NCBI GenBank assembly: GCA_964446495.1
Contig: CAYUOY010000001.1
Span: 1 to 64,000 of the forward strand
Reading direction: 5' to 3'
Length of the DNA stretch: 64,000 nucleotides
Source: JAADHU01 sp964446495
Lineage (GTDB): Bacteria; Pseudomonadota; Gammaproteobacteria; Steroidobacterales; Woeseiaceae
The position numbers and the translations under genes are program-made. The notes under the pieces are model-generated. The model ran no database searches. It had not been told where the DNA came from and was given only the letters and a program-made list of their open reading frames with translations. Below, one piece after another: positions 15,488 through 24,249 of the stretch (position 1 is the stretch's first letter; every line of letters begins with the position of its first letter).

Positions 15488-16321
15488 ATGAATGGAGAAG
15501 GAAACCTAGCCCTGTTCTGCGATTTTGAGAATATCGCATTGGGTGTGCGTGATACCAAATACGCCAAATTCGATATCCAACCCGTTCTTGAGCGCCTGTT
15601 GCTGAAAGGCAGTATTGTCACCAAGAAGGCGTACTGTGACTGGGATCGGTACAAAGAGTTCAAGAAGGTCATGCACGAAGCGGCCTTCGAACTTATTGAA
15701 ATTCCTCATGTTCGAATTTCTGGCAAGAACTCAGCGGATATTCGTATGGTCGTCGATGCACTGGACCTCTGCTATACGAAAGAGCATATCGATACCTTTG
15801 TGATAATTTCCGGGGATTCGGATTTCTCGCCTTTGGTCAGCAAGTTGCGTGAAAATGCGAGAACCGTAATCGGCGTCGGGGTGAAAAACTCTACGTCTGA
15901 TCTGTTGATTGCAAATTGCGATGAATTTATTTTCTATGACGACCTGGTAGCCGGTCCGGGTTCCGCGAAAAGGGAAAAAACAAAATCGACGACAGCCAGG
16001 AAAACAGAAACAAAGAAAAAGACTCCACAGAAAAGGCCCGCAAAAAAGTCAACGGACCTGGCCCAGGAGGCGATTGACCTGGTTCTGGACACCACCGAGG
16101 CGCTGTATACGGAACGTGGTGATCGCGGTAAGTTATGGGGCTCAATGATCAAGCAGACGTTAAAAAGAAGGCGTCCGGGATTCAACGAGGCGTACTATGG
16201 TTTTGGCTCTTTTAGCGATCTGCTGGAGGAAGCAGAATCTCGCCAGGTGCTTGAACTGGAACGAGACGAACGATCCGGTGGCTATATCGTCAAGGGTGTG
16301 ACTCGAAAAAATAAAGATTAG
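15488..16321 (+). CDS. NYN-domain (PIN-like) nuclease with C-terminal LOTUS/OST-HTH domain
   Basis: 277 residues in three parts. Residues 5-160 are a NYN/LabA-type PIN-like domain with the acidic sites FCDFENI, ADIRMVVDALDL and ISGDSDFSPLV, which would bind the metal of an RNase. Residues 160-195 are a lysine-rich linker. Residues 195-275 resemble a LOTUS (OST-HTH) RNA-binding winged helix, with GSMIKQTLKRRRPGF, YGFGSFSDLL and a closing beta strand. The architecture is that of predicted RNA-processing or RNA-decay proteins; the target is unknown. AGGAAGAACGTT precedes the ATG. It lies 28 bp after the membrane-protein gene. Confidence 0.85.
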   Translation: MNGEGNLALFCDFENIALGVRDTKYAKFDIQPVLERLLLKGSIVTKKAYCDWDRYKEFKKVMHEAAFELIEIPHVRISGKNSADIRMVVDALDLCYTKEHIDTFVIISGDSDFSPLVSKLRENARTVIGVGVKNSTSDLLIANCDEFIFYDDLVAGPGSAKREKTKSTTARKTETKKKTPQKRPAKKSTDLAQEAIDLVLDTTEALYTERGDRGKLWGSMIKQTLKRRRPGFNEAYYGFGSFSDLLEEAESRQVLELERDERSGGYIVKGVTRKNKD

Positions 16322-16630
16322 CTGGCAATCAGCAGCGATTGTCGAGTAATTACCTGTCCGCAAAGAACCGTGTAGCGCACCGCATCATGTTTATGACCGG
16401 GCGCCCGTACTGGCCGGCGAAGCTGTATTTGCATTGCTGTTTCACTTGGCGCGTAGTTTTGACCGACGGTTCTTGAGGTTTTTCAGCCAGGCAATACTGA
16501 ACTGGAGCGGCTCGGGGTGCATACGGTATCCTCGACGATGGGTGTGATCGTCAGTTATGTGCTGATGCGGAGACTCCAAAAGCAGCATCACGTTCTATCT
16601 TATCCGGACTAAATTGGAGGGTCCCTGGAC
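16322..16630. other. 309-bp gap with possible decayed coding sequence
   Basis: Two short plus-strand frames look weakly protein-like: one around 16385-16455 (YDRAPVLAGEAVFALLF) and one at about 16462-16611 (VLEVFQPGNTELERLGVHT...). Neither has a start with a ribosome site and I recognise no family, so they may be debris. No terminator or RNA gene was seen. Confidence 0.3.
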
Positions 16631-17476
16631 ATGCCCAAGCCGGTTTCGAATTATTCACACATTGATGTTCGCCTGTTCGCGCCGAATCTGGGTGCGGAAA
16701 TCGGCGGTGTTGTACTTGAAGATGGTGTGACAGCGGAGCAACTCCGGGAAATAAAAAACGCGTTTCATGATCACCAGGTTTTATTTTTCAAAGATCAGAA
16801 GGAAATTTCGCCAGAGCGTCAGGTGGAATTCGGACGCATGTTTGGCGAATTGCATGAGCATCCGGCGGCGCCAACAATGCTCGGTCACCCGGAGATTTTC
16901 GAAATCCATGCGCACAAAGATTCCAAAATAGCCAACGGTGAGTTCTGGCATTCAGACGTTTCCTGCGACGAAATACCGCCTCTCGGCACGATGCTGCAAA
17001 TACATATATTACCTCCGGCTGGGGGCGACACGATGTTCAGTGATATGTATGGAGCCTACGACGCGTTGTCGGGGCCGATGAAGAGATGTCTTGGCGAGCT
17101 TACGGCCACCCACGAGTCAGCCCACATCTACCGCGGCCGATACCGTGATCGTGGACAAGGAGACGACGATATAATTTGTCCAGTGTCGAGTCACCCGATC
17201 GTCCGAACGCATCCGGAGACCCGGCGCAAATCACTCTTTGTGAACAGGACGTTTACGACCCGAATAAATGAGCTCACAGAAGAAGAGAGTCGCGTGATTC
17301 TCGATATGCTTTTTGAGCATGCTGAGAAGATAGAATTCCAAATCCGCTTCCGCTGGTCTGAGAATGACATGGCGTTCTGGGATAATCGCTGCTGCCAGCA
17401 CCGAGCCATTTGGGACTATTGGCCGCATGAGAGAAAGGGTCGCAGAGTGACGGTTCGAGGAGATCGGCCGGCTTAG
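16631..17476 (+). CDS. TauD/TfdA-family 2-oxoglutarate-dependent dioxygenase
   Basis: 281 residues, the usual size of taurine dioxygenase-like enzymes. Iron ligands are the HxD of FWHSDVSC (near residue 108) and the distal histidine of CCQHRAIWDY (near residue 257), followed by arginines in GRRVTVRGDRP that would hold 2-oxoglutarate. N-terminal LGAEIGGVVLEDGV is the family opening. Known members cleave sulfonates (TauD), alkyl sulfates or aryloxy acids. In this sulfur-oxidising context a sulfonate is attractive, but substrate residues cannot be assigned by eye. GGAGGGTCCCTGGAC gives a strong ribosome site. Not in an operon with a transporter. Confidence 0.88.
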   Translation: MPKPVSNYSHIDVRLFAPNLGAEIGGVVLEDGVTAEQLREIKNAFHDHQVLFFKDQKEISPERQVEFGRMFGELHEHPAAPTMLGHPEIFEIHAHKDSKIANGEFWHSDVSCDEIPPLGTMLQIHILPPAGGDTMFSDMYGAYDALSGPMKRCLGELTATHESAHIYRGRYRDRGQGDDDIICPVSSHPIVRTHPETRRKSLFVNRTFTTRINELTEEESRVILDMLFEHAEKIEFQIRFRWSENDMAFWDNRCCQHRAIWDYWPHERKGRRVTVRGDRPA

Positions 17477-17569
17477 CCAGGACTTTCCGGCCCGGTCGGA
17501 AGCTGATTGAACGGCCTTTCCCGGGGCAATATGTGGCAAACTGTTCCGTCTTTCGCCGCAGGGGTTCGC

Positions 17570-19876
17570 ATGTCAGATTCGTTCGAAGATAGCTCACTCC
17601 TCTATCACAGCGTCTCACCGGCCGGAAAGCTATCGATCATGCCGACCAAGCCTCTGGCCAACCAGATCGATCTGGCGCAAGCCTACTCGCCAGGCGTCGC
17701 GTATCCCTGTTTGCGTATTGCTGATGATCCGCTGACCGCGGCCATATATACCGCGCGCAGTAATCTTGTTGGCGTTGTGACCAATGGCACGGCCGTGCTG
17801 GGTCTGGGAGATATTGGTCCTCTTGCGGCAAAACCGGTCATGGAAGGTAAAGCGGTTCTCTTTAAGAAGTTCGCAAATATTGATGCATTCGATCTCGAGT
17901 TAAGCGAGGCAGACCCACACAAATTGGTCGAAGCCGTCTCCAAGCTGGAGCCGACATTCGGCGCCATCAACCTTGAGGACATAAAGGCACCGGATTGCTT
18001 CATTGTTGAAGCAGCGCTCCGGGAGAAAATGAACATACCAGTGTTCCATGATGATCAGCATGGAACGGCTATTGTGGTCGCGGCAGCGATCAGGAACGGC
18101 CTTGAATTGATTGGCAAGAAGCTCACTGACATTAAGTTGGTTGCGACCGGCGGTGGTGCAGCCAGTCTCTCGTGTCTGGATCTCCTGGTCGAGCTTGGGC
18201 TGCCGCGACAGAATGTGACCCTGATTGATGTGGAAGGCATCGTTTATGTCGGGCGAACAGAAGACATGAACGAGTACAAATCCCGTTATGCCGTGGAGAC
18301 CAGCATGAGAACGCTTGCTGATGCGATTGTTGATGCGGATTTGTTTCTCGGGCTGTCTGCACCTGGCATTCTGACCGGCGATATGGTCAAGGACATGGCT
18401 GATAAGCCGATAATCATGGCGCTGGCAAACCCGACTCCCGAAATCCTTCCGGAAATCGCGTTTGAGGCCCGGCCGGACGCCATTATTGCGACGGGTCGGT
18501 CTGACTATCCGAATCAGGTCAACAACGTACTGTGTTTCCCCTTCATTTTTCGTGGCGCGCTGGACGTCGGGGCAACCACGATCAATAAGGAAATGAAGGC
18601 GGCCTGCGTCGACGCGATCGCATCGATTGCGAAGCGTGAATCCACCGACGAGGTGGCCAGTGTTTACAAAGATGAGAGCCTGCAATTCGGGCCAACCTAT
18701 TTGATACCAAAACCTTTTGATGCACGATTGTTTGTCGATGTGTCATTCGCCGTGGCCAAAGCGGCCATGGACTCTGGAGTGGCATTGCGGCCGATCGAAG
18801 ATCTGGATGGGTACAAGGAAAAACTTCAGGCCTTTAGTAATCGATCGTTGATGTTCATGCAGCCGGTTATCGATGTGGCCAAGCGTGATCGTGAGCGGCT
18901 GGTCTTCGCTGAAGGTGAGAATAAAAATGTGCTGCGGACGGTGCAAACGGTCGTAAGAGAGGGTATTGCCGAACCACTCGTCGTCGGGCGAGAAAGTGTT
19001 GTGCGCAAACGCTTGGTGGAATTGGGTATCGATTTGACGATAGGGAAGGATTTTCAGCTAATCGACCCGCAGAACGATGCCCGTTACAGTCAATACTGGA
19101 AGTTTTATCACAGCAAGGTTTCCCGGCGCGGTGTATCGGTGGCGGCGGCACAAACGGTCATGCGAACCAACAACACGGCGATCGCGGCTTGCATGGTGAC
19201 ACAAGGTGATGCGGACGCTTTGATATGTGGCACTGAGGGACGCTTCGATCATCACCTGCAGCACATTATTGAGGTTATCGGCATTGCGAGGCCGGGCGAG
19301 AAAATCTCATCGCTCGCTGTTTTAATTTTGCCTCAGGGTCCTATTTTTATCACGGATGCTTTTATCGAAGTGGATCCGACGGCAGAGCAAATCGCCAATA
19401 CGACACTGGCCAGCGCAAGGCGTATCCGGGACTTTGGCATAAAGCCCAGGGTTGCGCTTCTATCCCACTCCAATTTCGGTTCTTCACGTGCACCTTCCGC
19501 GATCAAGATGCGCAAAGCCACGCAGATACTGCAGCGAATCGCCCCTGACCTGGAGGTTGACGGGGAGATGCATGCGGATGCGGCATTGAGCGAAAAGATC
19601 CGGAATGCAGTGAATAATGATACCAATCTCAACGGTCCGGCCAACTTGCTGGTGATGCCAAACCTGGACGCAGCTAACATTGCCGTTGAAATGATTCGCT
19701 CGATTAATGACGTGTTGATGATCGGGCCCATTCTGTCGGGGACCGCGAAGTCAGCGCATATTGTCACGCCGTCTTCAACCGTTAGAGGAATCTTCAATAT
19801 TTGTGCTGTCGCGGTTGCTGATACCTGGCGGCGGAAAAATGAAGAAGGGCAGCCCAGTCAAACCGAATTGGCCTGA
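17570..19876 (+). CDS. maeB: MaeB, NADP-type malic enzyme with phosphotransacetylase-like C-terminal domain
   Basis: Oxidative decarboxylation of malate to pyruvate. 768 residues from ATG 17570 (MSDSFEDS, with GCAGGGG upstream); the frame opens further upstream at 17507. The N-terminal half has AYSPGVAYPC, GLGDIGPLAAKPVMEGKAVL, EDIKAPDCF and FHDDQHGTAIVV, the malic-enzyme active site, plus a nucleotide fold ATGGGAAS. From about residue 430 the chain continues as a phosphate acetyltransferase-like domain, which in MaeB is regulatory rather than catalytic. Length and architecture are standard. It stands alone. Confidence 0.95.
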   Translation: MSDSFEDSSLLYHSVSPAGKLSIMPTKPLANQIDLAQAYSPGVAYPCLRIADDPLTAAIYTARSNLVGVVTNGTAVLGLGDIGPLAAKPVMEGKAVLFKKFANIDAFDLELSEADPHKLVEAVSKLEPTFGAINLEDIKAPDCFIVEAALREKMNIPVFHDDQHGTAIVVAAAIRNGLELIGKKLTDIKLVATGGGAASLSCLDLLVELGLPRQNVTLIDVEGIVYVGRTEDMNEYKSRYAVETSMRTLADAIVDADLFLGLSAPGILTGDMVKDMADKPIIMALANPTPEILPEIAFEARPDAIIATGRSDYPNQVNNVLCFPFIFRGALDVGATTINKEMKAACVDAIASIAKRESTDEVASVYKDESLQFGPTYLIPKPFDARLFVDVSFAVAKAAMDSGVALRPIEDLDGYKEKLQAFSNRSLMFMQPVIDVAKRDRERLVFAEGENKNVLRTVQTVVREGIAEPLVVGRESVVRKRLVELGIDLTIGKDFQLIDPQNDARYSQYWKFYHSKVSRRGVSVAAAQTVMRTNNTAIAACMVTQGDADALICGTEGRFDHHLQHIIEVIGIARPGEKISSLAVLILPQGPIFITDAFIEVDPTAEQIANTTLASARRIRDFGIKPRVALLSHSNFGSSRAPSAIKMRKATQILQRIAPDLEVDGEMHADAALSEKIRNAVNNDTNLNGPANLLVMPNLDAANIAVEMIRSINDVLMIGPILSGTAKSAHIVTPSSTVRGIFNICAVAVADTWRRKNEEGQPSQTELA

Positions 19877-19888
19877 AATAGCCGCTTG

Positions 19889-20020
19889 CCACCTCGCCCG
19901 GTCGCGTTAACCTGATGGGCGAGCACGTTGACTACAATGATGGTGTCTGCTTGCCGATGGCGAATATGCGCTGCGTCGCCAACAATGCAACATCGCGAAA
20001 CTGGAAAGGGGCATTGCGTC
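19889..20020 (+). pseudogene. galactokinase (galK) N-terminal remnant
   Basis: An in-frame stretch encodes SPGRVNLMGEHVDYNDGVCLPMA, i.e. the signature of galactokinases (PGRVNLIGEHTDYNxGxVLP), followed within about 20 residues by a stop. Nothing of the kinase body remains. It directly precedes a galT fragment, the reverse of the usual galT-galK order, so the region looks rearranged as well as decayed. Confidence 0.65.
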
Positions 20021-20021
20021 G

Positions 20022-20564
20022 GTGATTGAAGTCTGGGCGGATCAGACTTGTAAGCTCGGGAAAAAATTTCGGTGGGTTCAGGTCTTCGAAAACAAGGGTG
20101 TGGTTATGGGCTGCTCCAATCCCCATCCTCACGGGCAAATTTGGGCAAGCAACCATATTCCACACATTCCGGGTGTCGAGGATGAGCGGCAACTGGAATA
20201 CAGTCGAGAACATTCGAACATCTCGCTACTCGACTATATGCGACGAGAGAAAGAAGCCCAGGAGAGAATTGTAGTTGACTCCGAGTACTGCCTGGCCGTT
20301 GTTCCGTATTGGGCATCCTGGCCTTACGAAATTCTCTTGCTGCCAAAGCGGCACGTACTGCGGCTGCCGGACCTGACCGACGTGGAACGCATCGATCTGC
20401 CGGCAGAGCGATTGCGGGCGGTGGGCGCCCCGGCGATTAGTGTCCGGGATGGATGCGCGCCAGGCCCGGCATGTTTCGATGGTACGGCTGCAAGAGGCTA
20501 CCTGACGTTCGACCCGAACAATCCCGTCAACGGGCAAACTAGCTGGAAATATGTCGCCGGATAA
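20022..20564 (+). pseudogene. galT: galactose-1-phosphate uridylyltransferase (galT) internal fragment
   Basis: From 20022 the frame encodes EVWADQTCKLGKKFRWVQVFENKG, MGCSNPHPHGQIWASNHIP (the active-site HPH) and YWASWPYEILLLPKRHVLRLPDLTDVE, all clear GalT sequence. After about residue 125 the similarity stops and the frame continues into unrelated sequence to a stop at 20564. The N-terminal third is also missing. It may still be an open reading frame, but it cannot be a working uridylyltransferase. Confidence 0.75.
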
Positions 20565-21105
20565 TTTGGTATAGCTCCGGTCGATTCTCCATGATTTCCT
20601 CCACCGTCAGTCCTTCCAGAGAATGCGGGTATTTGAGCCAGGCTTCCGTTTCGTGAAGGTAGTAATCGGGTTGCTGGTCGGTCTGGTTGCGTGTTGGTTT
20701 GTAATACGGTACCGCAACACGAATATCCTGCGGTGTATTTAGCCGCGCTTTTTCTTTCAAGTGCCCTATGACAGCGGAAATAGTGTGCCCCGTATCAAAC
20801 ACATCATCGACGATAAGCAGTCGATCTTCGTGGCACACGTTTTTGATCAGGTAATTCATGCCATGAATGCGAATCTCCGAGGAGCGCCCATCAATGCCGC
20901 TGTAGGACGAGGTGCGGATAGCGATGTGATCGGTCTCGATGCCGTGATAGGCAAGTAATTCCTGGACAGCGATACCGATGGGTGTACCGCCTCGCCAAAT
21001 GGCGGTAATCATCGTTGGCCTGTAGCCGCTGGCGAGGACCTTTGCCCCGAGGCGAAAAGAATCCTCCAGCAGCTGCTGCGCCGACAAATAGGTTTTGCCG
21101 CTCAC
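20539..21105 (-). CDS. purine phosphoribosyltransferase-family protein (paralogue A)
   Basis: 188 residues from GTG 21105, which has GGCAGGAG nine bases upstream; an upstream in-frame start at 21213 has no such support. The type I PRTase PRPP loop is LLIVDDVFDTGHT, and TAIWRGGTPIGIAVQELL is the N-terminal dipeptide-loop region seen in hypoxanthine/xanthine-type enzymes. It should transfer ribose phosphate to a purine base, or act as a regulator with this fold. It is divergent from, and clearly homologous to, the gene at 21197. The C-terminal end overlaps the galT fragment tail. Confidence 0.85.
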   Translation of the reverse strand: MSGKTYLSAQQLLEDSFRLGAKVLASGYRPTMITAIWRGGTPIGIAVQELLAYHGIETDHIAIRTSSYSGIDGRSSEIRIHGMNYLIKNVCHEDRLLIVDDVFDTGHTISAVIGHLKEKARLNTPQDIRVAVPYYKPTRNQTDQQPDYYLHETEAWLKYPHSLEGLTVEEIMENRPELYQIIRRHISS

Positions 21106-21196
21106 AGTGTTCTCCTGCCGATAAGTGGTGTCGAGGCCATGTGGCGCAGTATAGTGTCCCCGGTCACAGATGTCTGAACATATAACGGGATGCGGG

Positions 21197-21778
21197 ATGG
21201 AGAAACAGTACATAGAAGAAGAGGCGTTGCTGGCCGATTCCTACCGCCTTGCGATTCAAGTCTACGAAAGCGGCTTCCGGCCCCAGTTTATTGTTGGCGT
21301 GTGGCGGGGTGGTTCTACTGTGGGTATATATGTTCAGGAGTGTCTGCAATATCTGGGCGTCAATACCGACCATATCGCTATAAGAACCTCTTATCGCGGT
21401 ATGGATGAGTACATGCAACACCTTGAAAAAGAAACTGATATTCGCGTTCATGGCCTGCAGTACGTATTTGAAACAGTCAATCGGCACGACTCCCTGCTGA
21501 TCGTTGACGATGTCTACGGTACCGGTCGTAATATCGATGCAGTAATTCGGCGGTTGGCGGCAAAAATGAAACGCAACATGCCCCATGACGTTCGTATTGC
21601 GACACCGTTCTATCGATCAAAGCAGAATCAAACCTGTCGGGAACCGGATTTTTTCCTCCATGACACCGATAAGTGGCTGGTGTTTCCGTATGAGTTGACC
21701 GGACTGTCAGACCAGGAAATTCGCCAAAACAAATCATGGATATTGCCGATTCTCGAGGAATGCGAGGGCACTGGTTAG
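21197..21778 (+). CDS. purine phosphoribosyltransferase-family protein (paralogue B)
   Basis: 193 residues from ATG 21197; an in-frame ATG at 21170 is possible, but the 21197 start lines up with paralogue A (KQYIEEEALLADSYRLA against KTYLSAQQLLEDSFRLG). Motifs are VGVWRGGSTVGIYVQECL and the PRPP loop LLIVDDVYGTGRN. Compared with A, the acidic pair DD is kept but DTGHT becomes GTGRN, so the two may differ in substrate or activity. The genes diverge from about 90 bp of shared upstream DNA. Confidence 0.85.
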   Translation: MEKQYIEEEALLADSYRLAIQVYESGFRPQFIVGVWRGGSTVGIYVQECLQYLGVNTDHIAIRTSYRGMDEYMQHLEKETDIRVHGLQYVFETVNRHDSLLIVDDVYGTGRNIDAVIRRLAAKMKRNMPHDVRIATPFYRSKQNQTCREPDFFLHDTDKWLVFPYELTGLSDQEIRQNKSWILPILEECEGTG

Positions 21779-21824
21779 TGTTGATTTTCGTGTGCGAATA
21801 CTGATTGAGGATTGAGAAGCCCCT

Positions 21825-22667
21825 ATGCGCAAGATCTCGGCAGTTTTCATAGCGATAATTCATTTGCTCGCCACTGGGTCTGCATCCGCTGAGTCGGCTG
21901 ATGTCGCGGCCGACGTCCTGTTTCTTGTACTGGGAAAGATGGCCCTTTACGACCAGTCATCGGACGGGAATTTGTCGCTGCGTAACCATCATTTCGTCGC
22001 CGAAATAATGCCCAGAAATGGACGCCAGATAATCTCCGGGACTTTGATCAGTACAGATGCGTCCAAAGAGGTGTTGCAATTTAGCTCAGAGGGAAGTGCT
22101 TTCCTCGCTCACGGCGCACGTGTCATGGATCCCGCCGAATTACACCGGTTACACCCGGACGGCGAATACCTTTTTTCCTACGAGACCCAAAGTGGACGCA
22201 TGGATTCACAACCGGTGACGTTGATGAAGCGAGCGAACATTGATGCGATGCCGGCGGCGGCAAAGGTGACACTCAGTCAAGGCGATGAGGAATTGTCGTC
22301 GTCGAATGTTCAACCTGATGCCGATCTGACTGTTTCCTGGCAGTCGATGCCAGGCAATACGCGGGTCTCGGACAGTGAACTGGATGATCTGATTTTCGTT
22401 CTGGCTTTCGATTGTTTCGGTGAGAATATTGCCCATAGTGGGCGCCCTTATCAGGGCGGGCCGTATCTGACGTTCGCAGACTCACAATTTGTCATTGCCG
22501 GATCCAGCCTGGTATCCGGAATGAGCTACAAAGTGATCGTCGAACAGGCGACAGCCGACGTGAAGACGTTTCTTGGTGTACCCAGCATAGCCACTTATGC
22601 AACCCTGACTTTTGTTGAATTTCAAACGTCCGGAGAGACGCAAAATTGCCCGGTTAAAAGCCGTTAG
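21825..22667 (+). CDS. secreted hypothetical protein
   Basis: 280 residues with a signal peptide (MRKISAVFIAIIHLLATGSASA, cleaved near residue 22). The mature part is beta-rich with an Ig-like look around residues 150-250 (DADLTVSWQSMPGN, GMSYKVIVEQATAD) and two cysteines. No lipobox and no membrane helix beyond the signal. I do not recognise the family. Probably periplasmic or extracellular. It is convergent with the multi-rhodanese gene and has 46 bp before it, after the phosphoribosyltransferase. Confidence 0.7.
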   Translation: MRKISAVFIAIIHLLATGSASAESADVAADVLFLVLGKMALYDQSSDGNLSLRNHHFVAEIMPRNGRQIISGTLISTDASKEVLQFSSEGSAFLAHGARVMDPAELHRLHPDGEYLFSYETQSGRMDSQPVTLMKRANIDAMPAAAKVTLSQGDEELSSSNVQPDADLTVSWQSMPGNTRVSDSELDDLIFVLAFDCFGENIAHSGRPYQGGPYLTFADSQFVIAGSSLVSGMSYKVIVEQATADVKTFLGVPSIATYATLTFVEFQTSGETQNCPVKSR

Positions 22668-22673
22668 TCCGGG

Positions 22674-24245
22674 CTACGATGCGGGAGGATTCAGCGTCGA
22701 TAATTCCTGTGCGTCAACCTGATTTAAGAGATTCGTCTCCCACTCCAGGTAACGGCGTGATGCCTGGAGATCGCCATCGTGACGCGAATGGACAAAGAAC
22801 AGGAAATCGATGCAGTCCTTTTCACTGGGCTGATCATCACTCGCCACAACGTTTAGTCCTGCTTTGCGCCAGTCGGCAGGCGCGCCTTCCAGGCGACTAA
22901 TTTTTGAAACTCCACGTTCGCGTAAATCAATGGCAGCAAGCTCGGCTATTTCCCGGCCGCGACTCGCAAGAACAATGTTGGTGTCTGTTGCGACGTCGAG
23001 CAGGTCAAGCCGTGGGCGGATCGCCCAGACTGCTCCTTCGATGTGGTCTTTACGAAAGTCCATGCCGGGTGACAGGTCAAGCAACAGGGCGCCATTTGCC
23101 AGGCGGGCAGGTAACGCATCGAGTGTTGTGACGGGCAGTCTCAACGTTGGTTCTTTCAGTTCCGGACCGGTGCGGTCGTTTTTCGTGCTTGCATCATTCC
23201 TGAGCACATAAACGTTATGCCCCATGCCGCGTAACCACAATGCGGTATTTGCCGCGCGCAAACCGGTGTCGTCGGACAACACGATGCGGGCGCCTCGTAC
23301 GGCAACCCATTGGTCAGTCGCCTGGACGAGCTGACCACCTGGCGCATGGGTTGCACCGGTAATATGACCAGCCGCATATTCTTTAGCCGTACGGACGTCA
23401 AACAGATAAAGCGTACGCGTAACATCCTGGTCCCAGGATGACAGGGTTTCGGCATCGATTTCCGGAATACCGAATCGTGACATCAATGTGGCCGCGCGCT
23501 CTCCTGAAACGGCGAGCGCGGCTTCGTCGAGTTCTGGCAACTCAATCGGTTCGGTGCCTCGTTCGAGCTCGAGCCCGGACAAACACCATCCCTGAGTGCC
23601 ATTTTTCAGCGCATAAATACTGTTTCCTGGTTGCAAATTACGCAACGATTGGGCGCCGATAATAGATCGGGTACGGCCGGCACAATTTATGACAACGGTC
23701 ACATGCGGATCATTGACCATTATAGGCAAGCGATGTGGAAGCTCTGCATTAGGGCAGGATAGTGCGCCCGGAATATTCATTGTCCGAAACTCCTGCGGGG
23801 AACGACCGTCGAGAATAATGAATTGATCGCCCTGGTTTCGCCGTTCGTTTAACTCTTCAACCGTGATCGACGGCGTGCCCATGGCATGTTCAACCAGTTC
23901 ACCAAACGCTTTGGATGGCAGATTGACGCCCTTGAAGAGGGTATAACCGGCTTCTTTCCAGGCCCGTGCGCCGCCCTCCAGAAGACAGACATCGTCATAG
24001 CCGAGAGTTGTTAGCCGCCGTGCCGCTTTATCGGCAACACCATCTTTGTCATCAAGTAACAGCACTTTTACGGTCTTGCGCGGGATGCGACCAGCCACAT
24101 CTAGCTCAAGTCGACTGTAAGGCAGGTTCACGACAAAAAACGGATGTCCTTCGCCGTATTGTCCATGCTCGCGCACATCGACAAACGCGATTTCTTCATT
24201 CGCGGTAAGGAGTTCCCTGGCAACCGCCGGCGACAATCGTTGCAT
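22674..24245 (-). CDS. four-domain rhodanese-family sulfurtransferase
   Basis: 523 residues from ATG 24245 (MQRLSPAVARELL), made of four rhodanese-like domains: about 1-115, 125-245, 260-375 and 385-470, then an alpha-helical tail. Only the second domain has the catalytic cysteine (VVINCAGRTRS). The matching sites are VLLLDDKDG in domain 1, RIVLSDDTG in domain 3 and NIVLASRG in domain 4, so three domains are inactive or structural. No signal peptide, so it is cytoplasmic. It lies 4 bp after the thiol dioxygenase gene and ends an apparent six-gene operon. It probably moves sulfane sulfur released by the upstream enzymes. Confidence 0.88.
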   Translation of the reverse strand: MQRLSPAVARELLTANEEIAFVDVREHGQYGEGHPFFVVNLPYSRLELDVAGRIPRKTVKVLLLDDKDGVADKAARRLTTLGYDDVCLLEGGARAWKEAGYTLFKGVNLPSKAFGELVEHAMGTPSITVEELNERRNQGDQFIILDGRSPQEFRTMNIPGALSCPNAELPHRLPIMVNDPHVTVVINCAGRTRSIIGAQSLRNLQPGNSIYALKNGTQGWCLSGLELERGTEPIELPELDEAALAVSGERAATLMSRFGIPEIDAETLSSWDQDVTRTLYLFDVRTAKEYAAGHITGATHAPGGQLVQATDQWVAVRGARIVLSDDTGLRAANTALWLRGMGHNVYVLRNDASTKNDRTGPELKEPTLRLPVTTLDALPARLANGALLLDLSPGMDFRKDHIEGAVWAIRPRLDLLDVATDTNIVLASRGREIAELAAIDLRERGVSKISRLEGAPADWRKAGLNVVASDDQPSEKDCIDFLFFVHSRHDGDLQASRRYLEWETNLLNQVDAQELSTLNPPAS

Positions 24246-24249
24246 TGAA

